Below, piece by piece: positions 44,621 to 54,005 of a DNA stretch of 64,000 bases. The notes below the pieces were generated by a model. The model saw nothing but the letters and a program-made list of their open reading frames with translations, had not been told where the DNA came from and searched no databases. The DNA lies in NCBI GenBank assembly GCA_977006965.1, contig OZ345370.1, positions 310,001-374,000 of the forward strand. The letters run 5' to 3'. A program made the position numbers and the translations under genes. This stretch comes from Phymatolithon calcareum. Lineage: Eukaryota > Rhodophyta > Florideophyceae > Hapalidiales. Position 1 is the first letter of the stretch. Each line of letters starts with the position of its first letter.

Positions 44621-45433
44621 ATGTCGCTTCCCGATCCTGTCACCCAAACTACAGCCCCCTTCGTCCCCATGGACACTAACGTCGCCACCGACACCAACGC
44701 CATGTTCTCCATGCCTGCCTTCGCCACCGAGGAAGAAACGAACATGCCGGCAAATTTCTCCGCCGCCGTCAATCAAGTTATGGCCGGTCTTGACCCGGTC
44801 CCCCGTCCCGCCGCCGCCCTCACCGTCCCTCCACCAGCTTCCCGCAAACGGGGTCTCGCCTACGCACAACTTGTGAAGACGCGTGCACGGGAGGATTTCA
44901 AGGAGCGTCGACGAATCGAACTGGAGCAGATCGGTGAAGGCGACCGTACTAAACGCCGCAAGAAGAACGACACCTCGATGACTGAACGTCAGAAATACCG
45001 TCGTAGGTTGCAGAAGAATCAAGATTCTGCCGCCGCGGCGCGTTACGCACATGACGCATACATTGCTAACCTTGAGGAACAGGTCGGACAATATGACGCC
45101 GACATGAATGCCATGTGTGCAAGACTTCGTCGTGTGGAGGCTGAACGTGATGAATATATGCGTATTTCACAGATGTCGCTTGAGACTAACAAGCAGCTTG
45201 AGATTCAGATGCAGTATGTTCGTGAGAATGCCGCCGCTGCAGGTGCTTCTCAGATCGCTATGCCGCCTACCGCCCAGGTTACCTCGCAGGAAAATGTGCA
45301 GGAATGGAAGGAGGATGGGGCTGATGACCTCGACTTCAAGAATACTATGTTTGAGATGTTCACTGCGGCCAACTATGGTACGGCAGACTTCTCCGAGTTC
45401 CTTTCGGGATGTAAGCCGGCGCCAGCCATGTAA
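44621..45433 (+). CDS. bZIP transcription factor
   Basis: This 270-residue intronless nuclear DNA-binding protein has a bZIP domain at about residues 120-190. The basic region KYRRRLQKNQDSAAAARYAH carries the invariant N-x7-R pattern (NQDSAAAAR). The first zipper Leu (in YIANLEEQV) is exactly ten residues after that Arg. Later heptad positions are Tyr, Met, Val and Tyr rather than Leu, so the zipper is unusual and may favour a particular partner. A bipartite basic stretch (KERRR, TKRRKKND) lies upstream. The N-terminus (1-75) is acidic and proline-rich. The C-terminus (DDLDFKNTMFEMFTAANYG... DFSEFL) is acidic and aromatic, like an activation domain. The ATG at 44621 is the first in frame. The subfamily cannot be assigned from sequence alone. 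Confidence 0.9.
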   Translation: MSLPDPVTQTTAPFVPMDTNVATDTNAMFSMPAFATEEETNMPANFSAAVNQVMAGLDPVPRPAAALTVPPPASRKRGLAYAQLVKTRAREDFKERRRIELEQIGEGDRTKRRKKNDTSMTERQKYRRRLQKNQDSAAAARYAHDAYIANLEEQVGQYDADMNAMCARLRRVEAERDEYMRISQMSLETNKQLEIQMQYVRENAAAAGASQIAMPPTAQVTSQENVQEWKEDGADDLDFKNTMFEMFTAANYGTADFSEFLSGCKPAPAM

Positions 45434-46240
45434 GAGTTGTGTTGTGAGTTGTCTGTGCTTTTGTCATGGCTTGACTGTGTTTTCTCCTTCTTTACTATGT
45501 TCTATCAGCTTTATTGTCGTGTTGGTTTGTGGTTTTAAAAGTCGTCAGTCTGTTGCGTTGTATAGTGTACTGCCGATGAAGAGGATGAAGGGGTATTCTT
45601 TTGCGCACATGTGGCGCTCACAATTTCATTTTGTAAAGTTTTCGCCCTTATTCATTTTCGACACATCTCGTTTACCTTCAACTCTTCTGTTGGGATGTCG
45701 TCCTTTTGCATGTGGCCGCCATCGTCAACAACCCCACTCCCTTGTGCGGTTGTGCCAAAATGCATGGATGACTGCGAATCTTCTGAGTGTCTACACCCTC
45801 CAAAACACAGTCCAACTGTGGACCTCGACAATCACGGCAACTCAGCTCCCTGAATCCCTGACATGGTGCATGTCCAAGACAGCACCAACGAAAGGCAAGA
45901 ACGAACGTTTTCCTGCGCATCTCCACCATGCAAAACACCTCGACAGCGGATCTGGACAAACAAATTGACGCTGCTATGACATGGAACAAGCTGAAGTTTT
46001 GCTAAGCCTCAGCACCGTCCAAAAAGAGTCGGGCTGGGGCCCAGGATCACCCTGACGCGGTTTCCGAACGGGACCCTAAGCCAAGAGATATTGACTGGAG
46101 TGTTACTCTACAAAGCAAAAGCATCGGTCGGGTCTTTTGGTATGACAATCGTATTTGACAGTGGACGAATACTGTACGCTACCTGCCTGTCCCTAGATTT
46201 TCGTAGAAACCTCGCTGGTTAACACCTCCCAGGGTATACC
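45434..46240. other. Gene-free stretch after bZIP
   Basis: The T-rich first part is probably 3' flank. No other feature is supported. Confidence 0.5.
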
Positions 46241-46280
46241 TGGTGCTTGTCCCAGAGTTATAACTCTGGGACAAGCACCA
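46241..46280. repeat. 40-bp perfect palindrome
   Basis: TGGTGCTTGTCCCAGAGTTA is followed immediately by its exact reverse complement. There is no loop. Confidence 0.93.
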
Positions 46281-46401
46281 TCGAGTGCAGGAATCGAGAC
46301 ATTGGTAGGATGCTCGGGGCACATCGAAAAGCGCGACCTATCGGCATTACACTGCCGGCAGCTCAAAACGATCGGAATCTATTGCCAGGCATTCGCATAT
46401 T

Positions 46402-46424
46402 CCTTCCACTACAGTAGTGGAAGG
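46402..46424. repeat. 23-bp palindrome
   Basis: CCTTCCACTAC and GTAGTGGAAGG are exact complements of 11 bases around a single central base. Confidence 0.75.
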
Positions 46425-47834
46425 CCAGAACAGGCCACCCTGGCAAGTCGCGGAAGCTGTATTGTTGCGAAAGTCAGAAACATCTTCAACATGCTGATTG
46501 AAACATTCCCTGCATCTGCACAGCATCGAAGAGGAGAATACGAGACTGGCGCAGCGGTATACTGTAGTAACAGCACCTGACAATCTGCAGAAGTGAAGGT
46601 TACCGACTCTTGGCCTCGATTGGGAGCCGATGTGTTCTGCAAGTGTTCCAAGTGACCAATCTACAAATTCCTGGTTGATGCACTGATGCTTTGATCGTTA
46701 GACCAGCCCAGTGGTGGGAAGAGTTGTAGTCTTATCGTCTGGCTTAATCGGCTCCGTGGTGCGTCAACATACGGTGCGTCGGGACGCGGGCGTGTGGCAA
46801 AGCGTTATCGATTGTGTGGCAATACGGTGCGTCTTCGAGACGCGAATTTTAAATTGCATCTGGTATGTATCCACGTATCAATCTGCATAGCGAACCGCGA
46901 CTGCAGCAACCTAGTATTGAGTAGCTGACCCTTGCCGCGCGGAACAGCGTTTGAGACCTCTTGTTCTGAGCGAACTCTGTCAGGGAATTGCCAGAATTCC
47001 ATTGCTTGGGGACAGGCCTTTTTGCAATTTTCGAGCTCCAGTTCGAGAATGATCATCGTGCGCCATCCATCCGAATAGATTTTATCCGCAGCGATCCCGG
47101 GTAGCTTCTGCAATTGAACATTTCTTGCTTTGTGTCGCAGCAACAGAGGGGATACTTTGCCCCGAGACGGTGCATGCATTATAGGACACGAAGGTCCTAG
47201 GGCTCCCTCAGTAGTCATCCCAACTTGAGCTCGACTGGCTTTTACTTACGTCCAACTTCACGTGCCTCCAGTACCACTACGTAGACGGCGGAACGCAGCG
47301 TCATCGGGAGATGAAAGCCTCTCCTAGGCAGACGGGTGTCTCAAGCTCGAGTGACAAATACACATATCATTTCGGGCATCTGGACGGTGCTGGTCAGTAA
47401 AGACCGACTATGGTTCCCCTTCAAAAGACCAAGGGCACTTAAGTGAAGCTGAGAATAGTTGCTAATCTGGTGCGCCGGGTGATGGCAGGTGAATGGACAG
47501 CTATGGTTGGAACGAGCGCGTGACTCAGTTCTGCGGATGTTAGGACTAAGAACACAATACCATGCCATTCCTTCATCTTTTCCCTATCCCATGGAATGAA
47601 TAACTCTGAAAAAGTAAGACGAAACTCGCCACCAAAGTTGAGCAAAGTTCCAGCAGTTGGATTGCAAATTTCGGCACAAAGGTGCGTCAAGTAACTGTCT
47701 TCTGTGATCAGGTCCGAGAAGACTGATCCTTCGGGAATTATGATCCACGTTATGATACACCTTCCCTGTGGTGTGGCAGTGTTACCGTGGGAGTGTCCAC
47801 GTGGCCAGGTGTTGTAGTCGTAGGGACGGAGATG
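46425..47834. other. Gene-free stretch
   Basis: GGTGCGTC occurs near 46750, 46773 and 46825. A minus-strand open frame (46805-47218) shows no recognisable motif. No gene is supported. Confidence 0.45.
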
Positions 47835-47876
47835 GTACTACCAGGGGATAGTAATATTACTATCCCCTGGTACTAC
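47835..47876. repeat. 34-bp perfect palindrome, 42 bp with one mismatch pair
   Basis: TACCAGGGGATAGTAAT (47839-47855) and ATTACTATCCCCTGGTA (47856-47872) are exact complements. Three more pairs extend outward after one mismatch. Confidence 0.9.
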
Positions 47877-48011
47877 GCGCGCGCATGCAAGGTTGCAAGG
47901 GCACAAAGACCCCCAGGAAAGCACGCTGCTTCCCGGTATTTATTTGAACGTTAGGTTGGTCGTTCTTTCTCTGCGCCTTTTTCTTCAGACTAGAATGACT
48001 GTGCGGTGAGT

Positions 48012-48050
48012 GCTATATAGCCCAGAAATACTTTTTCTGGGCTATATAGC
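48012..48050. repeat. Hairpin, 17-bp perfect arms, 5-nt loop
   Basis: GCTATATAGCCCAGAAA pairs with TTTCTGGGCTATATAGC around the loop TACTT. It touches the next hairpin at base 48050. Confidence 0.92.
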
Positions 48051-48122
48051 AAGTCAAACCTTATTCATGTAATACACCAAGGGTAGTACCCTTGGTGTAG
48101 TACATGAATAAGGTTTGACTTG
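48050..48122. repeat. Hairpin with 36-bp arms, one mismatch
   Basis: The left arm starts CAAGTCAAACCTTATTCATG. The right arm is its reverse complement ending at 48122, with one A/C difference. The centre is GGGTAGTACCC. At about 73 nt overall it has the size of a small-RNA precursor stem. Confidence 0.92.
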
Positions 48123-48186
48123 TACTCGACTTAGGCGACCAAATAATACAGCCGTGTACGCTGCACGCGGATGTAAAACAAATGCC

Positions 48187-48272
48187 AATACAGGCGATTC
48201 GGAGAAATCCTGATATCATACACCGAATATAATATATTCGGTGCATCAGGATTTCTCCGATTCGCCTGTATT
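48187..48272. repeat. Hairpin with about 38-bp arms
   Basis: AATACAGGCGATTCGGAGAA on the left pairs with TTCTCCGATTCGCCTGTATT on the right apart from one mismatch. Pairing continues inward (ATCCTGAT, then CACCGAATA) with a small 5-base bulge on the left arm. The AT-rich centre is TAATAT. Confidence 0.9.
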
Positions 48273-48320
48273 ATAATGTCCCCTCGTCATTATAAGTATG
48301 AACACGTACAGCAGGGTCAG

Positions 48321-48772
48321 GGATTCGCTTTAGGGCCGTTCTTAACGCGTGTATGTTCGGCATGTTTGTTCAATTCTCGCGTGCTTACTGGATAGTAGAT
48401 CCAGTATCATATTGCTTCAGTGTCACGCCTTAAAAAGCTCTGAACATGCGTATGCATGTTCGCGCATGTTCGAAGGCGAACAACGAAAGAGGAGGATCCG
48501 GCATGTTGGATGCAATGAAACGCTAGGAGGAAAATCATTGGACGACACAGCGCCTTTGTAATAGTTCAACTGCGCGCGAAATTGGTTTTCGTACTCGCCT
48601 TACAGAAACAGCGACACATATGTTAAGACGCATCATGCAGAGAGCGCATGTTCGAGTGACACTTGTAACAAAACGCGTTACACTGCTTCCAACATGCTGA
48701 ACATACATACACGCGTTAAGAACGGCCCTATAGTCGCTTGTATGTACATACAAGCGACTGTAAAGCGAATCC
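48321..48772. repeat. 54-bp palindrome split by MITE B1
   Basis: GGATTCGCTTTA at 48321-48332 is complementary to TAAAGCGAATCC at 48761-48772. The perfect 28-bp palindrome AGTCGCTTGTATGTAC... sits at 48732-48759. Removing the inserted element (48333-48728) and one TA gives one continuous 54-bp palindrome with a single C/T difference. Confidence 0.85.
48333..48728. mobile_element. MITE family B, copy 1
   Basis: This 396-bp non-coding element starts GGGCCGTTCTTAACGCGTGT and ends with the reverse complement. It is flanked by TA (48331-48332 and 48729-48730), consistent with Tc1/mariner-type insertion. The centre (48540-48710) matches, inverted, 63283-63430, and the left 90 bp match 61899-61986. 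No transposase is encoded, so movement would need an enzyme supplied elsewhere. Confidence 0.82.
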
Positions 48773-49798
48773 ACATATGTGGACAACGTCCCGTTGAGAC
48801 TGGACTTATGATAACCACTCTGCCCATCCATTTATCGAGAGCAGACTGTGTGATTTTTCTCCTGCTCCAAAATACTTTAAGATCTAAAATAATGATAGGC
48901 ATTATGCTCTTATAGGGGGTGTAGCAAGCACTCCGAAGATGCACATGAGTACTGTAAGCGGTACACTAGACTGAGAATCAAAAATTCTATTGCAAATAAG
49001 GTGTCAGCCCGTTGACTGGCGAATTGCAATATTCACTTGGCGGCTTCGGCTTATGATATTGAGCGAGCGTGGAGAAGTACTGTAGTATCAGTATGCAAAA
49101 GTGGGATTCACCCAATGCACTCGCCATTGCTAGAAACGAAGCAACCAGGTAGCAATAACTTACCCTTGTGCATTTGATAGTGGCCTGTTCGAGCTAAAAC
49201 GGCAACTTGATTTGTCCTCAAACAAGACGTGAAGCATGAGGAAAAAGAAGCGCGGAGCCTTTACTGAATTCACGCAGGCAATGAGCACGGGACGCTGCAG
49301 GCATGACGAACAAGAAATTAAAAGTTCATCCTGATATGTGTGGTTTGCATCCTGCAGTTATTTGCCCCATGAAACATTTTTTTAAAAAAATTACTCAAAA
49401 ATGTTACTTAGATGAATGAGTAGGATTTGATTGTATTCATGATGAGGTACATCGTTCTCCTTGTTGGTGACACGAAACAAAACTACTCGGCCATAAAGTT
49501 GCCGTTCCTACTGCTTACAAGCGCACCCTCATAGCTATTCTTGTCACTTCAAGGTTTCAAGTTACAATTAGCAAATAGAGCTTTCGGGTCGTTCATGTCA
49601 CCTTCGTCAGGCTCTACCGGCATTTCCAGACCACATCTCTTGAACACATATCAAAATGCTCGATTGGCAGATTTAGCGTTCATGAGGTATCGAAGCTCTT
49701 GTTAACCCTTGTTCGCCGCAATCAAACTAATATACTGCGCACCGACTAAGGGAGGAGTCTTGGAAAACGGCTGTTGATATAAGGCAGATTTTACAAAT
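48773..49798. other. Gene-free stretch
   Basis: This is the 3' flank of the STAND gene (which is read toward it). No feature is supported. Confidence 0.5.
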
Positions 49799-52700
49799 TT
49801 ATTCGGCCACGAGACTACATATTGCGACTGCACCACTATCAAGTCCCGCTGCCAGCACCTTTGTTCTTGAGTCGTACTTCCAGTCCCCAACTGAAGAAGG
49901 GAGAGTTCCCAAAAAATATTTTTCCCCGTCTGCATAAGAGTACACGCACTCTTTTTCACAATATAGCTCGGAAATATACGATGGGAATGATTCCGGCCAA
50001 AGTTGAGGTGTCTCCTGACCACAACTCCGAATTATTATCTCGGCCTTCTCGTCGGTAATCTCATTTGCACTACCTTTTTCCAAGTCGTCCGATTTCCATA
50101 TAATCGTTCTTCTCTTACGACTCCAAATAAATGTTACATTGTTACCATCTCGAGAAACAATGTGACATCCATCTCGACTCTCCACAACACTTGAAACAGG
50201 CCGCTGGTGTCCTTCCAGAGCATCTCCGAGTGGCTCTCGGGTCTTGGCGCCCCATATGCGAATTGCTTCGTCCCAGGATCCCGATACAAAGCGAAGCCCA
50301 TCGAAACTAACAGAAACACAAAACACAGCGCCAGAATGTGCTTCGAGAGCATCACCAACTGCAGAAAATGTCTCCGTGTCCCATAGTCTTATAGTTTTGT
50401 CATCCGATCCAGACACCACCTGCGTTCCGTCAGGGCTCCACGAAACGCAGTTCACGTCATATGAATGCCCTCGTAGTGGCACCCCGAGCTTAAGGCCACT
50501 TTGCGAGTCCCACAGACACACTGTTCCGTCTTCGGATCCCGACGCAACACGCAGTCCGTCTTGACTAAGCGCAACACCCAATATAGGAAGACCTGCACAG
50601 CTTTCTTCTGGAGATTCTGTTAAGAGAACAGCATCCCAAACACGAACAATACCATCACGTGAACCTGTGACAATTCGCTTTCCATCGTGAGTGAAAATGA
50701 CGCTTGATACCCAGCTATGCAGTTGCGGAGATCTCGCGATGATACCTGTGGCCGCCGCGTCCCATACTCGAATAGTACCATCATCCGATCCAGAGACAAG
50801 TTGTAGTCCGTTAGGACTGAATCCGACACTGTTGATGTAGTCTTCCTCCTCACAACAGCATTCTCCAATTCGATCCCAAGTGCGAGTGTTCCATAAGCGA
50901 ATATTTCCGTCCCACGAGCCCGTAGCCATACATTCACCGTTCGGACTAAACGTGATAGATCCAATGGGTTTTTCGTGTGCGTTGACATCTTCGAAAATAG
51001 TCGCCATTCGAGAGATATCCAGAACCTTCAGAGTTCCATTCTCTAGCCCAAATGCTGCTACTTGAATTTTGTCGCACACTGCAACTGACATTGCACAGCT
51101 AGGCTGTACGAAGTCTCCACTTTGGGAACCTGCAATCAAGTCCCACACTCTCAAAGTGCAGTCGAGAGAGACCGAAAATAGTTGTGTGGTATTACTGCTA
51201 ACTGCAATATCCATCACCCTGTCACTGTGTCCTTCAAGAACTTGCACAGGAGTGTCAGACGTCTCCCATGCCCATACCATGATCGTCTCGTCGTAAGACC
51301 CAGACAAGACTTTCTCAGATCCAGCGTAGAATGATATGCTCTTCACAAAATCACGGTGGCCCTTAAGTCGCCGCAATATATCCCCCGTTACAGCGTCTGC
51401 AATGACAACATCGTGACCTGCTCCAGCTGCAATGTACAAATTGCACGGAGAGGAAGCAACGCAACGACACCAGCCACGCACAGGAATATCCTGCATCTGT
51501 GCATTCCACATTCCGGGTAAAAATGAACTAACAGGAACCAGATACGGCCTTTCAGTTTGCGCCTCAATGCTCTTCAGGAAAGCATCCACAATTTCGTTGT
51601 CATTTCTCACGCCGAGTAGACGCCCACATAGTTGAAACAGAAAGGCCCTTCGCCCATCCGATATTCTTCCCCAGGAGAGACGTATTGCCCTTAAAATAAG
51701 GTCAAAACTTAAGGTGACTTGCTTCGAATTCACGTCAAGTGATACGAGATGTCTGCTCAACCATTCAAAGTCTGTCTTGAGTTCCAATATACCACCAATT
51801 TGATCTCGTAAATGTGTCCAGCGTGCGTCCAGTAAAAGAGCACCCAGTTCTATACCCAAAGATGCAGAAGCCAAATGCCTAGCAAGATTTGAGTGAATGT
51901 AGCCATCTTCTGGAACAGCTTTCGACCACCACGGTCTAGGAGAGAGACTCAGCATCTTTTTGGCCACTAAGTCTGATGGCTCACCAGATGCTAAGCTGGT
52001 TCGAGTAGAGGGAGGGGATTCCAGATATCCATTCAAGAGCTGGGAATGCCAGAGAGCACGGCAATTTCGTTCTTCCGCTTTTCGCCTGCAAAAATCGAGA
52101 TGGAGATCATGCAAGATTAAACCAACCTCTCTTCGAGACCCATTCATGCTCTTCCGCAGCTGCAGTTGTGCAAGGCTCATACCACAAAGCATATTCGCCA
52201 CATCCAGCGTACATTTCTTGTCGAGTTTCCACATCCGTGACAGAACAGAAATTGGAATCCACTCTTGATTCGCCAACACACATAGACTTATATACAGATC
52301 ATCGATAGTAGAGGCAGCTTCTGGTGCGTTCTTAGCCTTCCATTTCAAGAAGTCAACTTGTAAATATTTCAAGCTGAGAAGAATGCCAACACTCAAACTT
52401 GTGCCTTCAGAGCTTTCTTCGTCGCCAAAGCACATACCTCCTTCCTCAAGCTCAATACAATAAGCATCACAGGCACTTTCGAAGTCGCCGTGGATTCTCA
52501 TAAGCAATGCAACCGCACATCCTGCGACCGCAAGAGCGATGGGTAGACCAGCACAGGCAGAAAGAATTTTTCGAAAACTTTCTCTCAGCTCACCAACACC
52601 ATTCTCAGAAGAATTTTGATCTATTGAACTGGTGGCATGGGCCAAGAAAAGTTTTTGGGAGACAGGTCCAAGAGGATCTCGTGCCCCGAAATCCACAACT

Positions 52701-53596
52701 AGTCCTGCCGAATGTGCAATTGCGACGCTGCGGGTGCTAATGGCCATTCTGCTCTCCGGACTTCCGCGCAGCAATTGACGGAGATCGCTCAAGTAGCCCG
52801 TCTTACACATACGCGTGGGCCAGACATCATCCACGAGAAAGAGACATACCTTCCCTTGAAACCACGTCACAGCATAATCCACGGCTTCGCTAAGCAATGA
52901 TGCGCTCTCCACGACATTGGCTATTTCAGTTGCGCCTGTTATCCGCAAAATTTTGACGATTTCTCGAATTGCAGATTTTACTGTAGCGCCCTGACCAAGC
53001 GTCATGTACTGTACTCCATCTGGAAAGCGTTTCCGGATGTCTTCATCAAAAGCAAGGCCCTGGAGCGCTATCGTCTTGCCCACACCGGCCATACCAACTA
53101 TACCGAATGCAGGTTTCAGCACTCCAGCTGCAGCAGAAACCGCAGCTGAGGAAACATTAGACAACACAGAGTGCTTCAGCGTTCCTTCTGGAGTGATAGG
53201 ACTTCCGTTCGGGTCTCTCGCGTCGAAGCTCAGACTCACAGTATGCGGAAGAGCAGGGGCGGTTGTTTCCGGGCGGTACAATGGTTCGCCGACGGCAGTG
53301 ATGCTCAGCCTGTCGAGTTTCGGCACCATGATATCCTGTTGTTCCTGCGTTTTCAGAGCACTGGAAAGCATCGATATCAAGTGCAGAAGTTGACTTGAGG
53401 CATCCTTAACTTGAGCTTCTACAGACGTCATCTTGTCACTTAAGGCCGTGGCTTGGGTGACTCGATGCATCACGCTTCTCAATTTCGCCCTTACGCCACC
53501 GCTGCTTCCTGCAAATGCCTTCGAACAGTACTGTTCCATTGCTGAGTTCGAACCTGCGAGGCTATCGCGAACGCAACCCAGGGTTTCATTGAACAT
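49799..53596 (-). CDS. NB-ARC/WD40 STAND NTPase
   Basis: This 1265-residue intronless protein belongs to the STAND class (APAF1/NWD/plant-R-like switches), which use ATP binding to oligomerise and signal, often in immunity or cell death. Residues 1-100 are helical. The NB-ARC domain has the P-loop GMAGVGKT at 168-175, Walker B CLFLVDDVW at 251-259, the RMAISTRS sensor motif at 283-290 and GLPIALA (GLPL) at 350-356. A helical middle region spans about 380-690. From about 690 to the end there are roughly 12 WD40 blades (for example GSDDGTIRVWD, GSEDGTVCLWD, GSDDKTIRLWD), enough for two propellers. All nucleotide-binding motifs are intact. The ATG at 53596 is the only one in this frame before a stop, but the true N-terminus probably lies further up in another frame (see 53586-53810). 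Decayed paralogues occupy 1-3547. Function as an immune receptor is inference from the family. Confidence 0.88.
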   Translation of the reverse strand: MFNETLGCVRDSLAGSNSAMEQYCSKAFAGSSGGVRAKLRSVMHRVTQATALSDKMTSVEAQVKDASSQLLHLISMLSSALKTQEQQDIMVPKLDRLSITAVGEPLYRPETTAPALPHTVSLSFDARDPNGSPITPEGTLKHSVLSNVSSAAVSAAAGVLKPAFGIVGMAGVGKTIALQGLAFDEDIRKRFPDGVQYMTLGQGATVKSAIREIVKILRITGATEIANVVESASLLSEAVDYAVTWFQGKVCLFLVDDVWPTRMCKTGYLSDLRQLLRGSPESRMAISTRSVAIAHSAGLVVDFGARDPLGPVSQKLFLAHATSSIDQNSSENGVGELRESFRKILSACAGLPIALAVAGCAVALLMRIHGDFESACDAYCIELEEGGMCFGDEESSEGTSLSVGILLSLKYLQVDFLKWKAKNAPEAASTIDDLYISLCVLANQEWIPISVLSRMWKLDKKCTLDVANMLCGMSLAQLQLRKSMNGSRREVGLILHDLHLDFCRRKAEERNCRALWHSQLLNGYLESPPSTRTSLASGEPSDLVAKKMLSLSPRPWWSKAVPEDGYIHSNLARHLASASLGIELGALLLDARWTHLRDQIGGILELKTDFEWLSRHLVSLDVNSKQVTLSFDLILRAIRLSWGRISDGRRAFLFQLCGRLLGVRNDNEIVDAFLKSIEAQTERPYLVPVSSFLPGMWNAQMQDIPVRGWCRCVASSPCNLYIAAGAGHDVVIADAVTGDILRRLKGHRDFVKSISFYAGSEKVLSGSYDETIMVWAWETSDTPVQVLEGHSDRVMDIAVSSNTTQLFSVSLDCTLRVWDLIAGSQSGDFVQPSCAMSVAVCDKIQVAAFGLENGTLKVLDISRMATIFEDVNAHEKPIGSITFSPNGECMATGSWDGNIRLWNTRTWDRIGECCCEEEDYINSVGFSPNGLQLVSGSDDGTIRVWDAAATGIIARSPQLHSWVSSVIFTHDGKRIVTGSRDGIVRVWDAVLLTESPEESCAGLPILGVALSQDGLRVASGSEDGTVCLWDSQSGLKLGVPLRGHSYDVNCVSWSPDGTQVVSGSDDKTIRLWDTETFSAVGDALEAHSGAVFCVSVSFDGLRFVSGSWDEAIRIWGAKTREPLGDALEGHQRPVSSVVESRDGCHIVSRDGNNVTFIWSRKRRTIIWKSDDLEKGSANEITDEKAEIIIRSCGQETPQLWPESFPSYISELYCEKECVYSYADGEKYFLGTLPSSVGDWKYDSRTKVLAAGLDSGAVAICSLVAE

Positions 53597-53810
53597 AACG
53601 GAGATTTCGGCGGGAAGCGCATCTGGAAAAGTTCGAAGGGAGGTTCTCCACTTGACCGATGTGTCGCGCTAAACGCTCTACGTTCTCGCTCAGGATTCGG
53701 AACGTCTCTGGACCCTGTCGATAGCTTTCGATTCGCGCTTTCAAGCTGCCAATTTGGTGGTTCAGCTCTGAAATGACACCCAGAGCGAACCCAATGCCTT
53801 CGAGCGCCAT
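53586..53810 (-). CDS. Frameshifted N-terminal helical domain of the STAND gene
   Basis: Directly upstream of the STAND frame, a different frame encodes MALEGIGFALGVISELNH, then ARIESYRQGPETFRILSENV and ERLARHIGQVENL. After a one-base shift at about 53638-53647 (CTCCC on the coding strand) it would continue as RTFPDALPAEISVMFNETL, joining the main frame. The combined helical pattern, with R/ESYRxGPxxFxxL and a FPxALPxE segment, resembles N-terminal helical signalling domains of RPW8/HeLo type in plant and fungal STAND proteins. The open frame extends to an ATG at 54005, so the start is uncertain (53810 or 54005). The shift may be a real mutation, making the gene defective, or a base-calling error, or hide a small intron. 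Confidence 0.55.
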   Translation of the reverse strand: MALEGIGFALGVISELNHQIGSLKARIESYRQGPETFRILSENVERLARHIGQVENLPSNFSRCASRRNLRYVQ

Positions 53811-54005
53811 GCGGACAAAGACGCCAAGGCAGAACGTGAGTAGTGCAGCAGATCTTTGGACTGAAGAGCTTTTCGTTCCTGCGAGTGCGCTAGCAGTTAC
53901 CGGGGAGCCTGAAGCAGGAGATACTCCAAAATGTCGCAGAACCGGGGATTGAGCCCCGGAGATGATGGGAGTCCTCAAGTGGTAGTGTACTATTGAATGG
54001 TGCAC

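Noticed and set aside
46241-48772. CRISPR array or Rho-independent terminators as an explanation of the palindromes
   Set aside because: The palindromes are unrelated in sequence and irregularly spaced, and the setting is eukaryotic. They also lack terminator T-tracts.
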